A stretch of 39,249 nt of DNA from Pseudomonas sp. (GTDB lineage: Bacteria > Pseudomonadota > Gammaproteobacteria > Pseudomonadales > Pseudomonadaceae): positions 1 to 39,249 of the forward strand of contig JAESUC010000179.1 in the NCBI GenBank assembly GCA_016763285.1, written 5' to 3'. The translations under genes and the position numbers were made by a program. This document shows positions 1-8,528 of this stretch, one piece after another; within the stretch, counting starts at the first letter, position 1, and the number at the start of each line of letters is the position of its first letter. A model generated the notes under the pieces. The model searched no databases. It saw nothing but the letters and a program-made list of their open reading frames with translations, and had not been told where the DNA came from.

Positions 1-498
1 ATTCAGAACTGGGTACCACTGGACAGTGCCGGACGTGAAACCGGTGCCGATTCGCCAGCTTCGTTCGCTATCGACCTGGCGGGTAGCACCCAGTTTGCAG
101 CCAGCTTTGCGGTCACCGCTGTAGTCCAGGACGGCTTCACGACCGGTGATCTGGCGGGTCTGGAGATCGACGATGCAGGCTTGCTGGTGGCACGCTATAC
201 CAACGGCCAGACCCGCACTCAGGGGCAGGTGGTGTTGGCCAACTTCGCCAACCAGCAGGGTCTGACCCCGCTGGGCAAAACGGCCTGGGCACAATCTTCT
301 GCCTCTGGTGAGCCAGTGGTCGGTGCGCCCGGGACCGGCACCCAGGGCACTATCCAGTCCGGCGCCCTGGAGCAGTCGAACGTGGACTTGTCGGAGCAGC
401 TGATCAACCTGATCATCTCTCAGCGCAACTATCAGGCCAACGCGAAGACCATCCAGACAGCGGACGCGGTCACCCAGACCATCATCAACCTGCGTTAA
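1..498 (+). CDS. flgE: FlgE, flagellar hook protein (C-terminal part)
   Basis: The reading frame is open from the first base and ends with TAA at 496-498, so the gene begins outside the window; 165 residues are visible. FlgE is the hook subunit of the flagellum, linking rod to filament. The C-terminal end carries the hallmark of axial proteins: a segment reading [20 protein letters not shown], then [20 protein letters not shown] and a terminal helix TIINLR, which forms the coiled-coil core with the N-terminal helix. A strong terminator follows directly, so flgE appears to end its transcription unit and flgF starts a new one. Identity as FlgE rather than FlgF or FlgG rests on the position just before flgF and the long variable region ahead of the C-terminal motif. 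Confidence 0.93.
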   Translation: MQNWVPLDSAGRETGADSPASFAIDLAGSTQFAASFAVTAVVQDGFTTGDLAGLEIDDAGLLVARYTNGQTRTQGQVVLANFANQQGLTPLGKTAWAQSSASGEPVVGAPGTGTQGTIQSGALEQSNVDLSEQLINLIISQRNYQANAKTIQTADAVTQTIINLR

Positions 499-521
499 CC
501 CTGGACCCTGTCCGGCCCTCG

Positions 522-579
522 AGCAGAGCGGCAATACCCGTGAACCCAAGTTTGCCGGTATTGCCGCTCTGCTTTTTTG
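522..579 (+). terminator. Rho-independent terminator after flgE
   Basis: A perfect 17-bp stem (522-538 with 557-573) encloses an 18-nt loop and runs into six T residues at 573-578. It lies 24 bases after the flgE stop codon and isolates flgE from the flgF promoter. Confidence 0.9.
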
Positions 580-588
580 TTTAATCGG

Positions 589-647
589 TATCCTGTTGAT
601 TAAAAACGATTAAATTCCTGTATAGATGAGCTGGCATGATCCGTGCT
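589..647 (+). promoter_or_regulatory. Sigma-54 (RpoN) promoter for flgFGHIJKL with IHF-like site
   Basis: TGGCATG at 632-638 and GTGCT at 643-647 match the sigma-54 -24/-12 consensus (TGGCACG, four bases, TTGCW). The invariant GG (633-634) and GC (645-646) are separated by exactly 10 bases. The minus strand of 589-601 reads AATCAACAGGATA, one mismatch from the IHF consensus, about 31 bp ahead of the -24 element. The start of transcription would be near 658, giving a leader of about 45 nt before flgF. In Pseudomonas aeruginosa the flgF-L operon belongs to the RpoN/FleR-dependent class, which agrees. The enhancer-binding protein site was not identified. Confidence 0.75.
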
Positions 648-703
648 TTATCTCCCTGTAATAGCAGCAAAGCGGCAATTCCTTGTCGCCCTGGGAGTAC
701 AGC

Positions 704-1444
704 GTGGATAAATCACTTTTCATCTCCATGACCGGCGCCAGCCAGAATATGCTGGCTCAGCAGGCCCATGCCAACAATCTGGCGAACGTCAGTACCACCG
801 GCTTTCGGCGCGACTTCGAGCAGGCCCGTTCGATGCCGGTCTACGGTGAGAGTCTTCCGACGCGTGCCTATGCAATGACCGAACGCCCCGGTACGGATCT
901 GGCCTCCGGCAGCATGCAGGAGACCGGCCGTGAGCTGGATATTGCAGTGGAAGGGGAGGGCTGGATCGCCGTACAGGCGCCTGACGGAACCGAAGCCTAT
1001 ACCCGTGCCGGGAGCCTGAAAATTGACGCCTTCGGCCTGCTGCGTACCAGTAGCGGCATGCCGGTGCTTGGCAATGCAGGCCCTATTGCTCTGCCCCCGG
1101 CTGACAAGGTCGAGATTGGCCAGGACGGCACCATCAGTATCCGCGCCGAAGGCGAAGCGCCCAATGTGCTGGCCGAGGTGGACCGTATCAAGCTGGTCAA
1201 TCCGGACCCGACGGCGCTGCGCAAGGGCGAGGATGGCCTCATGCGCGTGGAGGGCGTGGCTGAGCAGCCAGCCGATGCGGCCGTTCGCGTCGCTTCCGGC
1301 TTTCTGGAAAGCAGCAACGTCAATGCGGTGGCGGAGATGACCGCCATGCTGTCACTGGCACGGCAGTTCGAGCTGCATATCAAGATGATGCGCACGGCCG
1401 AGGAAAACAGCCAGGCCACCAACCGAATTCTGCAAATCAGCTGA
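704..1444 (+). CDS. flgF: FlgF, flagellar proximal rod protein
   Basis: FlgF is a proximal rod subunit of the flagellar basal body, exported by the flagellar type III apparatus. I chose the GTG at 704 (246 aa, product starting MDKSLFISMTGASQ), because FlgF proteins begin this way and GGAG at 694-697 is well spaced; an upstream TTG at 683 would add seven atypical residues. The N-terminal rod motif (QQAHANNLANVSTTGFRRD, about residues 18-36) and the C-terminal motif (SSNVNAVAEMTAMLSLARQFE, then a terminal helix) mark the axial-protein family. It is first in the flgFGHIJKL operon, 41 bp before flgG. Confidence 0.95.
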   Translation: MDKSLFISMTGASQNMLAQQAHANNLANVSTTGFRRDFEQARSMPVYGESLPTRAYAMTERPGTDLASGSMQETGRELDIAVEGEGWIAVQAPDGTEAYTRAGSLKIDAFGLLRTSSGMPVLGNAGPIALPPADKVEIGQDGTISIRAEGEAPNVLAEVDRIKLVNPDPTALRKGEDGLMRVEGVAEQPADAAVRVASGFLESSNVNAVAEMTAMLSLARQFELHIKMMRTAEENSQATNRILQIS

Positions 1445-1485
1445 ACCTGATCAGTCGCGCCCCGACGGCGCGCTAGGAGAACACC

Positions 1486-2271
1486 ATGCACGCAGCACTT
1501 TGGGTAAGCAAGACCGGTCTGTCCGCCCAGGACACCATGCTGACCACGATTTCCAACAACCTGGCCAACGTGGCGACGACCGGCTTCAAGCGCGACCGTC
1601 CCGAGTTCGAGGATCTGCTCTATCAGATCAAGCGCCAACCGGGCGGTCAGACCACCCAGGACACCCAGCTGCCGTCAGGCTTGCAGCTGGGCACCGGTGT
1701 ACGCGTGGCGGGTACCCAGAAGATCTTTACCGAGGGCACCCTGCAGACCACCGAGCAGCCGCTTGATCTGGCAATCAATGGCAAGGGCTTCTTCCAGATC
1801 CTGATGCCCGACGGCAACATCGGTTACACCCGGGACGGCAGTTTCCACCTGGATGCCGACGGTCAGATCGTGACTTCCAATGGTTTCCCGCTGGAACCTG
1901 CGATTCAGCTGCCCGACGATGTTCAGTCCTTCACTGTAGGCGAGGACGGCACCGTCAGTATTTCGGTATTCGGTGATCCAGCGGCTCAGCAGCTGGGCAT
2001 TCTCCAGACGGCCAACTTCGTCAATCCGGCCGGCCTGCAGTCGATCGGCAACAACCTGTTCCTGGAAACAGCTGCCAGCGGTGCGCCGCAGGCAGGCAAT
2101 CCGGGTCAGAACGGGCTGGGAACGGTACTGCAGAACACACTGGAGAATTCCAACGTCAGCGTGGTGGAAGAGCTGGTCAACATGATCACCACCCAGCGCG
2201 CCTACGAAATGAACTCCAAGGTCATCTCGACTGCCGACCAGATGCTGCAGTACGTCAGTCAGAATCTCTAA
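1486..2271 (+). CDS. flgG: FlgG, flagellar distal rod protein
   Basis: FlgG builds the distal rod that runs through the P and L rings. The 261-residue product has the family's usual length. The N-terminus ([20 protein letters not shown], then [16 protein letters not shown]) and C-terminus ([20 protein letters not shown], then [20 protein letters not shown]) are the canonical FlgG ends. An AGGAG ribosome binding site precedes the ATG. It sits between flgF and flgH in the standard rod-ring order, 14 bp before flgH. Confidence 0.97.
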   Translation: MHAALWVSKTGLSAQDTMLTTISNNLANVATTGFKRDRPEFEDLLYQIKRQPGGQTTQDTQLPSGLQLGTGVRVAGTQKIFTEGTLQTTEQPLDLAINGKGFFQILMPDGNIGYTRDGSFHLDADGQIVTSNGFPLEPAIQLPDDVQSFTVGEDGTVSISVFGDPAAQQLGILQTANFVNPAGLQSIGNNLFLETAASGAPQAGNPGQNGLGTVLQNTLENSNVSVVEELVNMITTQRAYEMNSKVISTADQMLQYVSQNL

Positions 2272-2285
2272 GAGGAACACGTGAG

Positions 2286-2963
2286 ATGAAAACCCTGCGT
2301 CTGGTTCTGGTTGTATTCATCCTCGGGTCGCTGGCGGCATGCATGCAGATGCCGCCGACGCCAAACGACCCCTCGTACGCACCCATCCTGCCGCGCACGC
2401 CGGTTGCGCCAGAGCTGAACAATGGCGCCATTTATCAGGCCGGATTCGAGATGGGCCTGTATGACGATAACAAGGCCAGGAGGGTCGGTGACATCATCAC
2501 CATTACCCTGCAGGAGCGTACCGCCGCCCGCAAGAGTGCCGACAACGAGATCAGCAAGAACAGCTCGACCCAGATTGCCAATCCGACCCTGCTGGGCAAT
2601 GTGGTCGGCGCCAAGGGGCTGGACCTGGGGGTCAACATTTCCGGCAATCGAACGTTCGCCGGTGATTCCGAGGCCAACCAGACAAACAGTCTTAATGGCT
2701 CGATTACCGCGACCATCTTCGAAGTGCTGCCCAATGGCGTCATGCGCGTGCGGGGCGAGAAGTGGATCACCCTGAACAATGGCGACGAGCTGATCCGCGT
2801 GTCCGGCCTGGTGCGCAGCGAGGATATCGGTCCGGACAATACCGTACCGTCCACCCGTATTGCCGATGCCCGTATCGCCTACTCGGGGACCGGTGCCTTT
2901 GCCAACGCCAGCCAGCCGGGGTGGCTCAGCCAGTTCTTTCTCAGTCCGATGTGGCCTTTCTAG
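2286..2963 (+). CDS. flgH: FlgH, flagellar L-ring lipoprotein
   Basis: FlgH forms the L ring, the bushing of the flagellar rod in the outer membrane. The 225-residue product starts with a lipoprotein signal peptide ending in a lipobox LAAC, with Cys19 as the predicted lipidation site. The region around residues 62-80 ([20 protein letters not shown]) and the C-terminal [19 protein letters not shown] followed by FLSPMWPF are typical of the family. The stop codon TAG at 2961 is part of the TAGGAG ribosome binding site of flgI, which suggests translational coupling. Confidence 0.97.
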   Translation: MKTLRLVLVVFILGSLAACMQMPPTPNDPSYAPILPRTPVAPELNNGAIYQAGFEMGLYDDNKARRVGDIITITLQERTAARKSADNEISKNSSTQIANPTLLGNVVGAKGLDLGVNISGNRTFAGDSEANQTNSLNGSITATIFEVLPNGVMRVRGEKWITLNNGDELIRVSGLVRSEDIGPDNTVPSTRIADARIAYSGTGAFANASQPGWLSQFFLSPMWPF

Positions 2964-2974
2964 GAGTAGTGAGC

Positions 2975-4075
2975 ATGCGTAACCTGCTGTTGTGCCTGTG
3001 TATAGCGCTTGCTGCCCCCCTGGCCCAGGCCGAGCGTCTGAAGGATATCGCCAGTGTCGCCGGGGTGCGTTCCAACCAGCTGATCGGCTACGGCCTGGTG
3101 GTCGGCCTGGTGGGCTCGGGTGATCAGACCAGCCAGACGCCCTTCACGGTACAGACCTTCAATAACATGCTGACCGAGTTCGGTATCACCGTGCCCCCGG
3201 GCACGCGTATCCAGACCAAGAACGTGGCGGCGGTGGCGATTCATGCCGAGCTGCCACCCTTTGCCCGGCCGGGTCAGACCATCGACATCACCGTTTCGTC
3301 GATTGGTAATGCCAAGAGCCTGCGCGGCGGCAGTCTGTTGATGACGCCGCTCAAGGGGATCGACGGGCAGGTCTATGCGATTGCCCAGGGCAACCTGGTG
3401 GTCGGTGGCTTCGGCGCCGAGGGCGCAGACGGTTCACGCATTACCGTCAATGTGCCCAGCGTCGGACGCATCCCTGCCGGGGCCACGGTCGAGCGGGCGG
3501 TGGCCAGCCCCTTTGCCACGGGTGATCATCTGGTGTTCAACCTCAATCGACCGGATTTCACCACGGCCAAGCGGGTCGTCGACCAGATCAACAATACCTT
3601 CGGACCGGGCGTGGCCCAGGCCCAGGATGCCGGCTCCATCACCGTGCGGGCACCGCTGGATCCGAATCAGCGGGTCGACTACATGTCGATGGTGGAAAAC
3701 CTGCAGGTTGACCAGGGCAATGCGGCGGCGAAGATCGTGATCAATTCGCGTACCGGTACCATCGTCATCGGCCAGGATGTGCGGGTTCAGCCGGCAGCGG
3801 TGACCCATGGCGGCCTGACGGTGACGATCAGCGAGAATTTCCAGGTCAGTCAGCCTGACGCACCCTTTACCGATGGTCAGACCGTGGTCACGCCCAGCTC
3901 CCAGATCAATATCGAAGAGGGTGACAGCCGCATGTTCGTGTTCAATCCCGGAGTCTCGCTGGACGAGATCGTGCGGGCGGTGAATCAGGTGGGCGCGGCG
4001 CCGGGGGACCTGATGGCCATACTTGAAGCGTTGCGGCAGGCTGGCGCCCTGAACGCCGAACTTGTCGTCATCTGA
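2975..4075 (+). CDS. flgI: FlgI, flagellar P-ring protein
   Basis: FlgI forms the P ring around the rod in the peptidoglycan layer. The ATG at 2975 gives 366 residues, close to the family norm, with a Sec signal peptide cleaved after PLAQA before [15 protein letters not shown] at 2961-2966 is well placed; an in-frame GTG at 2969 is possible but too close to it. The frame also runs far upstream through flgH, which is a shadow. Conserved stretches such as [20 protein letters not shown] near the mature N-terminus and [20 protein letters not shown] near the C-terminus identify the family. flgJ starts 14 bp downstream. Confidence 0.97.
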   Translation: MRNLLLCLCIALAAPLAQAERLKDIASVAGVRSNQLIGYGLVVGLVGSGDQTSQTPFTVQTFNNMLTEFGITVPPGTRIQTKNVAAVAIHAELPPFARPGQTIDITVSSIGNAKSLRGGSLLMTPLKGIDGQVYAIAQGNLVVGGFGAEGADGSRITVNVPSVGRIPAGATVERAVASPFATGDHLVFNLNRPDFTTAKRVVDQINNTFGPGVAQAQDAGSITVRAPLDPNQRVDYMSMVENLQVDQGNAAAKIVINSRTGTIVIGQDVRVQPAAVTHGGLTVTISENFQVSQPDAPFTDGQTVVTPSSQINIEEGDSRMFVFNPGVSLDEIVRAVNQVGAAPGDLMAILEALRQAGALNAELVVI

Positions 4076-4089
4076 GCGAGGATTCGATC

Positions 4090-5253
4090 ATGAGCCCGAA
4101 CGGCATCAGCTATACCGATCTCAACTCCATGAGCGAGTTGAAAGCCGGTTCCAAGGCCAATAGCCCTGAGAACATGCAGCGCGTGGCCGAGCAGTTCGAA
4201 TCGCTGTTCATGAACATGATGGTCAAGAGCATGCGTGATGCCAATCAGGCGTTTGCCGAAGGCAATCCGCTGAATACGCCGCAGACCCGTTTCTACCAGG
4301 ACATGTATGACAACCAGCTCTCGGTCCACCTGGCCGAGAAGCAGGGCCTCGGCCTGGCCGATGTCATGATGCGGCAGCTTTCGCCCGAGAAAGCCCCGGC
4401 TGCCTCAGGAACCGGGCTTGATCGTCCGGCCCTGAAAACAGACTTTCCGGCCCCGGCCCGCAGCGCCGCTATCACCGATGGCGCGCCGGACCATTCGGCC
4501 CTGCTGGCCAAGCGGCGACTGGGCTTCTCGCTGAGTCACGGCGTTGCCCAGTCCGCCGTGGCGGATAATTCAGCAGCAGCAACAGCAGTAGCAGCGCCGG
4601 CACCGGTACAAAGCGAGCCGGCTCTGGCCTGGCAACCCCTGCGCGCTCTGCAGGGTATTGCGCGCAACCAGCCGAGCAGCGCCGATGCCATTGCCCAGGC
4701 TGCACCTGCCAGCCCCGGCCCGTCGCGCTTCTCCAACTCGGAGGAATTCGTTCAGGCGATGCTGCCCATGGCCGAGAAGGCGGCTGCACGTCTGGGTGTG
4801 GATCCGCACTATCTGGTGGCCCAGGCTGCCCTGGAAACCGGTTGGGGCAAATCCATCATCAAGCGGCCCGACGGCAGCAACAGCCATAACCTGTTCGGCA
4901 TCAAGGCCCATGGCGGCTGGCAGGGTGAGTCCGCCAGCGTGATGACCCATGAGTATCGCGATGGGGTCAAAGGTCAGGAGCGTGCGAGTTTCCGCAGCTA
5001 CGCCTCATTCGAGCAGAGCTTCGATGACTATGTGAACTTCCTTGAAGGCAACGGCCGTTACAAGCAGGCCCTGGCCCGGACCGAGAATCCCGATACCTTC
5101 TTCCGCGAGCTGCAGCAGGCAGGCTATGCCACCGACCCGCAATATGCCCGCAAGATCTCCCAGATCGCCCGACAGCTGCTCAGTGATGCCGGCACCCGCC
5201 AGGCTACCCAGATAGCACAGGCTGAAGATCGCTCCAGCACAGGCAGGGCATAA
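4090..5253 (+). CDS. flgJ: FlgJ, rod-assembly scaffold with muramidase domain
   Basis: FlgJ caps the growing rod and locally hydrolyses peptidoglycan so that the rod can cross it. The 387-residue product has the dual-domain form: an N-terminal rod-binding domain (about residues 34-100, containing AEQFESLFMNMMVKSMRDAN), an Ala/Pro-rich linker including an Ala-rich run near residues 159-172, and a C-terminal glucosaminidase domain of the GH73 type (about 215-370). Glu249 in AALETGWGKS is the expected catalytic acid. The length is somewhat above the ~310 residues of enteric FlgJ because of the linker. flgK begins two bases after its stop. Confidence 0.95.
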   Translation: MSPNGISYTDLNSMSELKAGSKANSPENMQRVAEQFESLFMNMMVKSMRDANQAFAEGNPLNTPQTRFYQDMYDNQLSVHLAEKQGLGLADVMMRQLSPEKAPAASGTGLDRPALKTDFPAPARSAAITDGAPDHSALLAKRRLGFSLSHGVAQSAVADNSAAATAVAAPAPVQSEPALAWQPLRALQGIARNQPSSADAIAQAAPASPGPSRFSNSEEFVQAMLPMAEKAAARLGVDPHYLVAQAALETGWGKSIIKRPDGSNSHNLFGIKAHGGWQGESASVMTHEYRDGVKGQERASFRSYASFEQSFDDYVNFLEGNGRYKQALARTENPDTFFRELQQAGYATDPQYARKISQIARQLLSDAGTRQATQIAQAEDRSSTGRA

Positions 5254-5255
5254 GC

Positions 5256-7244
5256 ATGGCAGACCTCTTTGGCATCGGACTCAGCGGGCTCAAGGCCAGT
5301 CAGACCAACCTGTCGGTCACCGGCCAGAATATCTCCAACGTCAATACGCCCGGTTACAGCCGCCAGACTGCCGTGCAGGCAGCTCGTGATCCGAGCTTCA
5401 CTGGCGCGGGCTATATCGGCAATGGCACCAGCGTTGTCGATGTGCAGCGGGTGTATAACGAATTTCTGACCAACCAGGTCCGCAGCAGCACCGCTATCAA
5501 TTCCGAGGTCACTGCCTTCCAGACCCAGATGGAAGAGCTCAATACCCTGCTGTCCGGCACGGCCACCGGCATTACTCCTGGCCTGCAGAACTTTTTCGAC
5601 GCCCTGCAGACGTCGATCGAGGATCCGGCCAGCCTGCCTGCCCGGCAGCTGTTTCTGTCCGAGTCGGAGGGGTTGGCATCGCGTTTCAATACCGTGCAGA
5701 CCCGTCTGTCCACCCAGACTGAATTCATTGGCCAGCAGATGGGTACTCTGACTGGCCAGGTCAGCCGTCTGGCTGAGTCGATTGCCCAGTACAACGATTC
5801 GATCGGCCGTGCGGTCGCCAACGGATCCGAACCCAATGACCTGTTCGACGCCAGGGATGAGGCGGTTCGTCAGCTCAGTGAGCTGATCGGCGTGACCGTG
5901 GTGCCCCAGGACGGCAGCAGCATCAACATATTCGTCGGCTCCGGGCAGCCTCTGGTGGTCGGCAAGGAGGCCTCGAGCCTGCAGGTGGTGCGCGGCACCG
6001 CAGACCCCTCACGGGCAGAAGTGCAGCTGGTCAGCGGTGGGTCCGCCCAGGGCATCACGAGTCTGATCAGTGGTGGTCAGCTGGGCGGTCTGATTCGCTA
6101 TCGTCAGGATGTGCTCGACCAGGCGCTGAATTCCGTCGGTCGGCTGGCACTGTCGATTGCCAGCGAGGTCAACGACCAGCTGGGGCAGGGTCTGGATATC
6201 AACGGTCAGGCGGGGGGACAGCTGTTCAAGGATATCAACAGTCCGGATCAGCTGGATCTGCGTAGCCAGGCACGGCCCACCAACAGTGACCCCGACACCA
6301 AACTCAATGTATTCATTACCGATACGGCGCAGCTGAGCACCTCCGACTACGAGGTGCTGTTCAGCAGCGCCACGCAGTACAGCATTCGCCGCGTCAGCGA
6401 CAACGAAGTGACCGGGCCCCTGGATATAAGCCCGACTCCGCCGGCCACCCCGGTGGAGATTGACGGCTTTCAGATCACCCTGCCTGCAGGCGGCAGCGTG
6501 GCGGCCGGTGACCGCTTTCTGGTGACGCCGACCCGCTATGGCTCAGGTGGCATGGAATCGGTCATGCAGCAGCCCGAGGAGCTGGGTTTTGCCGCGCCCG
6601 CCAGTGCCGACTCCAGTCTGGCCAACCGAGGCACAGCAAAGATTACCCAGCCTGCGCTGGTGGACGGTCCGGCGCCGATTGATCCGGCCGCCATGCAGGC
6701 TTACCTGCCGATCGAGATGCGTTATGACCAGGCTGCAGGTACGCTGAATCTCACCAGCGCCTCTGGTGCGACACTCACACCGGCGTCCTTCGCCATCAAT
6801 CCAGGGCAAACCAATACCCTGGCCTGGGAGGTGGACGGCTATAGTTTCAGCATGAAGATGACGGGTACGCCGCTGGACGGAGATACCTTCGAAATCCAGT
6901 TCAATGAGGGCAAGTCGGACAACCGTAACGCACTGGCCCTGTCCGATCTGCAGACCAAGGCGGTGTTGGGCCAGGAAGGCGGCCGCGCCGGTTTTTCCTT
7001 TGTCGACGGATACGGTGATCTGGTCCAACGCGTCGCAACCTTCACGGCCCAGGCCCGCTCCGATAGCGCATCGAGCGGTGCGGTGCTGAAACAGGCGACC
7101 AATAACCGCGACTCGGTGTCGGCGGTGAACCTGGATGAGGAAGCAGCCAACCTGATCAAGTTCGAGCAGTATTACAATGCCTCGGCCCAGGTGCTTCAGG
7201 TTGCACGTTCGTTGTTCGATACACTGATAAGCAGTATTCGCTGA
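5256..7244 (+). CDS. flgK: FlgK, hook-filament junction protein 1
   Basis: FlgK is the first hook-associated protein, joining the hook to the filament. The N-terminus (MADLFGIGLSGLKASQTNLS, then VTGQNISNVNTPGYSRQ) and C-terminus (SVSAVNLDEEAANLIKFEQY, then ASAQVLQVARSLFDTLISSI) are diagnostic. At 662 residues it is longer than enteric FlgK (about 550), the extra length lying in the surface-exposed middle (roughly residues 340-560), which varies widely in Pseudomonas. It follows flgJ by two bases and precedes flgL by 13, so translation is probably coupled. Confidence 0.96.
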   Translation: MADLFGIGLSGLKASQTNLSVTGQNISNVNTPGYSRQTAVQAARDPSFTGAGYIGNGTSVVDVQRVYNEFLTNQVRSSTAINSEVTAFQTQMEELNTLLSGTATGITPGLQNFFDALQTSIEDPASLPARQLFLSESEGLASRFNTVQTRLSTQTEFIGQQMGTLTGQVSRLAESIAQYNDSIGRAVANGSEPNDLFDARDEAVRQLSELIGVTVVPQDGSSINIFVGSGQPLVVGKEASSLQVVRGTADPSRAEVQLVSGGSAQGITSLISGGQLGGLIRYRQDVLDQALNSVGRLALSIASEVNDQLGQGLDINGQAGGQLFKDINSPDQLDLRSQARPTNSDPDTKLNVFITDTAQLSTSDYEVLFSSATQYSIRRVSDNEVTGPLDISPTPPATPVEIDGFQITLPAGGSVAAGDRFLVTPTRYGSGGMESVMQQPEELGFAAPASADSSLANRGTAKITQPALVDGPAPIDPAAMQAYLPIEMRYDQAAGTLNLTSASGATLTPASFAINPGQTNTLAWEVDGYSFSMKMTGTPLDGDTFEIQFNEGKSDNRNALALSDLQTKAVLGQEGGRAGFSFVDGYGDLVQRVATFTAQARSDSASSGAVLKQATNNRDSVSAVNLDEEAANLIKFEQYYNASAQVLQVARSLFDTLISSIR

Positions 7245-7257
7245 CAGGTGACAAGCC

Positions 7258-8517
7258 ATGCGTATTTCGACAATACAGACATTCAATAATGGCAATCAGG
7301 GTATCCAGGACAACTATGCCAAGGTGACCCGGACCCAGGAACAGGTCAGCTCCGGCAAGCGGCTGCTCTCACCGGCCGATGATCCGGTGGCCACCGTGCG
7401 CCTGCTGCAGCTGGACCAGGAAGCCAACCGCCTGGAACAGTTCAAGTCGAACATGAGTGCGGCGACCAATAGCCTGAACCAGGAAGAGGCGACACTCAAC
7501 TCGGTAACCAATATCCTGCAACGCGTGCGTGAAATAACCCTGCAGGCGGGCAATGGCGCCCTGGATGCGTCCGATCGACAGGCCCTGGCGCAGGAGCTGA
7601 CCGAGCGTGAAGACGAGCTGTTCGGCCTGTTCAACAGCCGTAACGCGCGGGGAGAGTATCTGTTTGGCGGATTCCAGAGCCAGACGCCGCCCTTTGTCCG
7701 CGAGCCCGATGGTACCTACAGCTACGAAGGTGATCAGGGGCAGCGCTCGATTCAGATTGCCGGCTCCAAGCAGTTGGCCATCAACGATAACGGCAAGGAT
7801 CTGTTTGTCGATGTCGGCAACGTCAACCGGGTGGTCACGGACCGAACCCTGCCCGCGGCAGACCCGGCGGTGCCTTTTCCACGCATTTCCCTGGGCGTGG
7901 TGGAAGACAAGACAACCTATGATGCCGATTTCTTCCCCAATGCGCCGGTGACCGTCAGGATCGCTGCGGACGGCAGCAGCTATGAGGTGTTTGAAACCGC
8001 AAACGCCGCCAACGTGCTGGCGTCCGGACCGATCGAGCCGAACGAGGACAATAATCTGCAGATTCGTGTCGCGGGGGTGGTCGTCAATATTGACGGTGAA
8101 TTGGCCGGTGGCGAAGAGTTCTCCATCGACCGCGGCAATACCGCGGAGACCGGCGAGAAACGCAGCATTCTGCAGAATATCGCTTTTCTGCGTGAGACAC
8201 TCGAGACCACCGGCGACTCACCTGAGGACAAGCTGCTGCGCCGGGACAAGCTGGCAATCAGCCTGGAAAACATCGATAACGCGATGGACAGCGTACTGAG
8301 TGTGCAGACCAGCATTGGCGCCCGTCTCAATGTGATCGAGTCCACCGGTAACGAGAATGCGGAGGTTTCGCTGATCAACACCAAGGTGCAGGCGGAGCTG
8401 TCGGAGCTGGACTACGCCGAGGCGCTCAGCCGCCTCAGCCTGGAGTCCGTGGTCTTGCAGGCGGCCCAGCAGAGTTACGTGAAAATCAGCGGGCTGAGCC
8501 TGTTCAATCTGTTGTGA
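7258..8517 (+). CDS. flgL: FlgL, hook-filament junction protein 3
   Basis: FlgL is the second junction protein, between FlgK and the flagellin filament, and resembles flagellin at both ends. The 419-residue product begins MRISTIQTFNNGNQGIQDNY with the heptad-rich flagellin-like N-terminal helix (EQVSSGKRLLSPADDPVATV) and ends with ALSRLSLESVVLQAAQQSYV and a terminal KISGLSLFNLL. The middle domain is larger than in enterics (about 317 residues). It is the last gene of the operon; the next gene is convergent with only 11 bp between the two stop codons and no clear hairpin there. Confidence 0.95.
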   Translation: MRISTIQTFNNGNQGIQDNYAKVTRTQEQVSSGKRLLSPADDPVATVRLLQLDQEANRLEQFKSNMSAATNSLNQEEATLNSVTNILQRVREITLQAGNGALDASDRQALAQELTEREDELFGLFNSRNARGEYLFGGFQSQTPPFVREPDGTYSYEGDQGQRSIQIAGSKQLAINDNGKDLFVDVGNVNRVVTDRTLPAADPAVPFPRISLGVVEDKTTYDADFFPNAPVTVRIAADGSSYEVFETANAANVLASGPIEPNEDNNLQIRVAGVVVNIDGELAGGEEFSIDRGNTAETGEKRSILQNIAFLRETLETTGDSPEDKLLRRDKLAISLENIDNAMDSVLSVQTSIGARLNVIESTGNENAEVSLINTKVQAELSELDYAEALSRLSLESVVLQAAQQSYVKISGLSLFNLL

Positions 8518-8528
8518 TCCGGGTGGGG

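Noticed and set aside
997-1638. Long minus-strand frame (213 codons) across flgF and flgG
   Set aside because: It runs antisense to two well-supported flagellar genes, has no ribosome binding site, and reads as GC-rich shadow coding.
4570-4600. Short Ala-codon-rich repeat (GCAGCAGCAA-type) in flgJ
   Set aside because: It encodes an Ala-rich linker between the two FlgJ domains; such linkers are common and no repeat expansion evidence exists.
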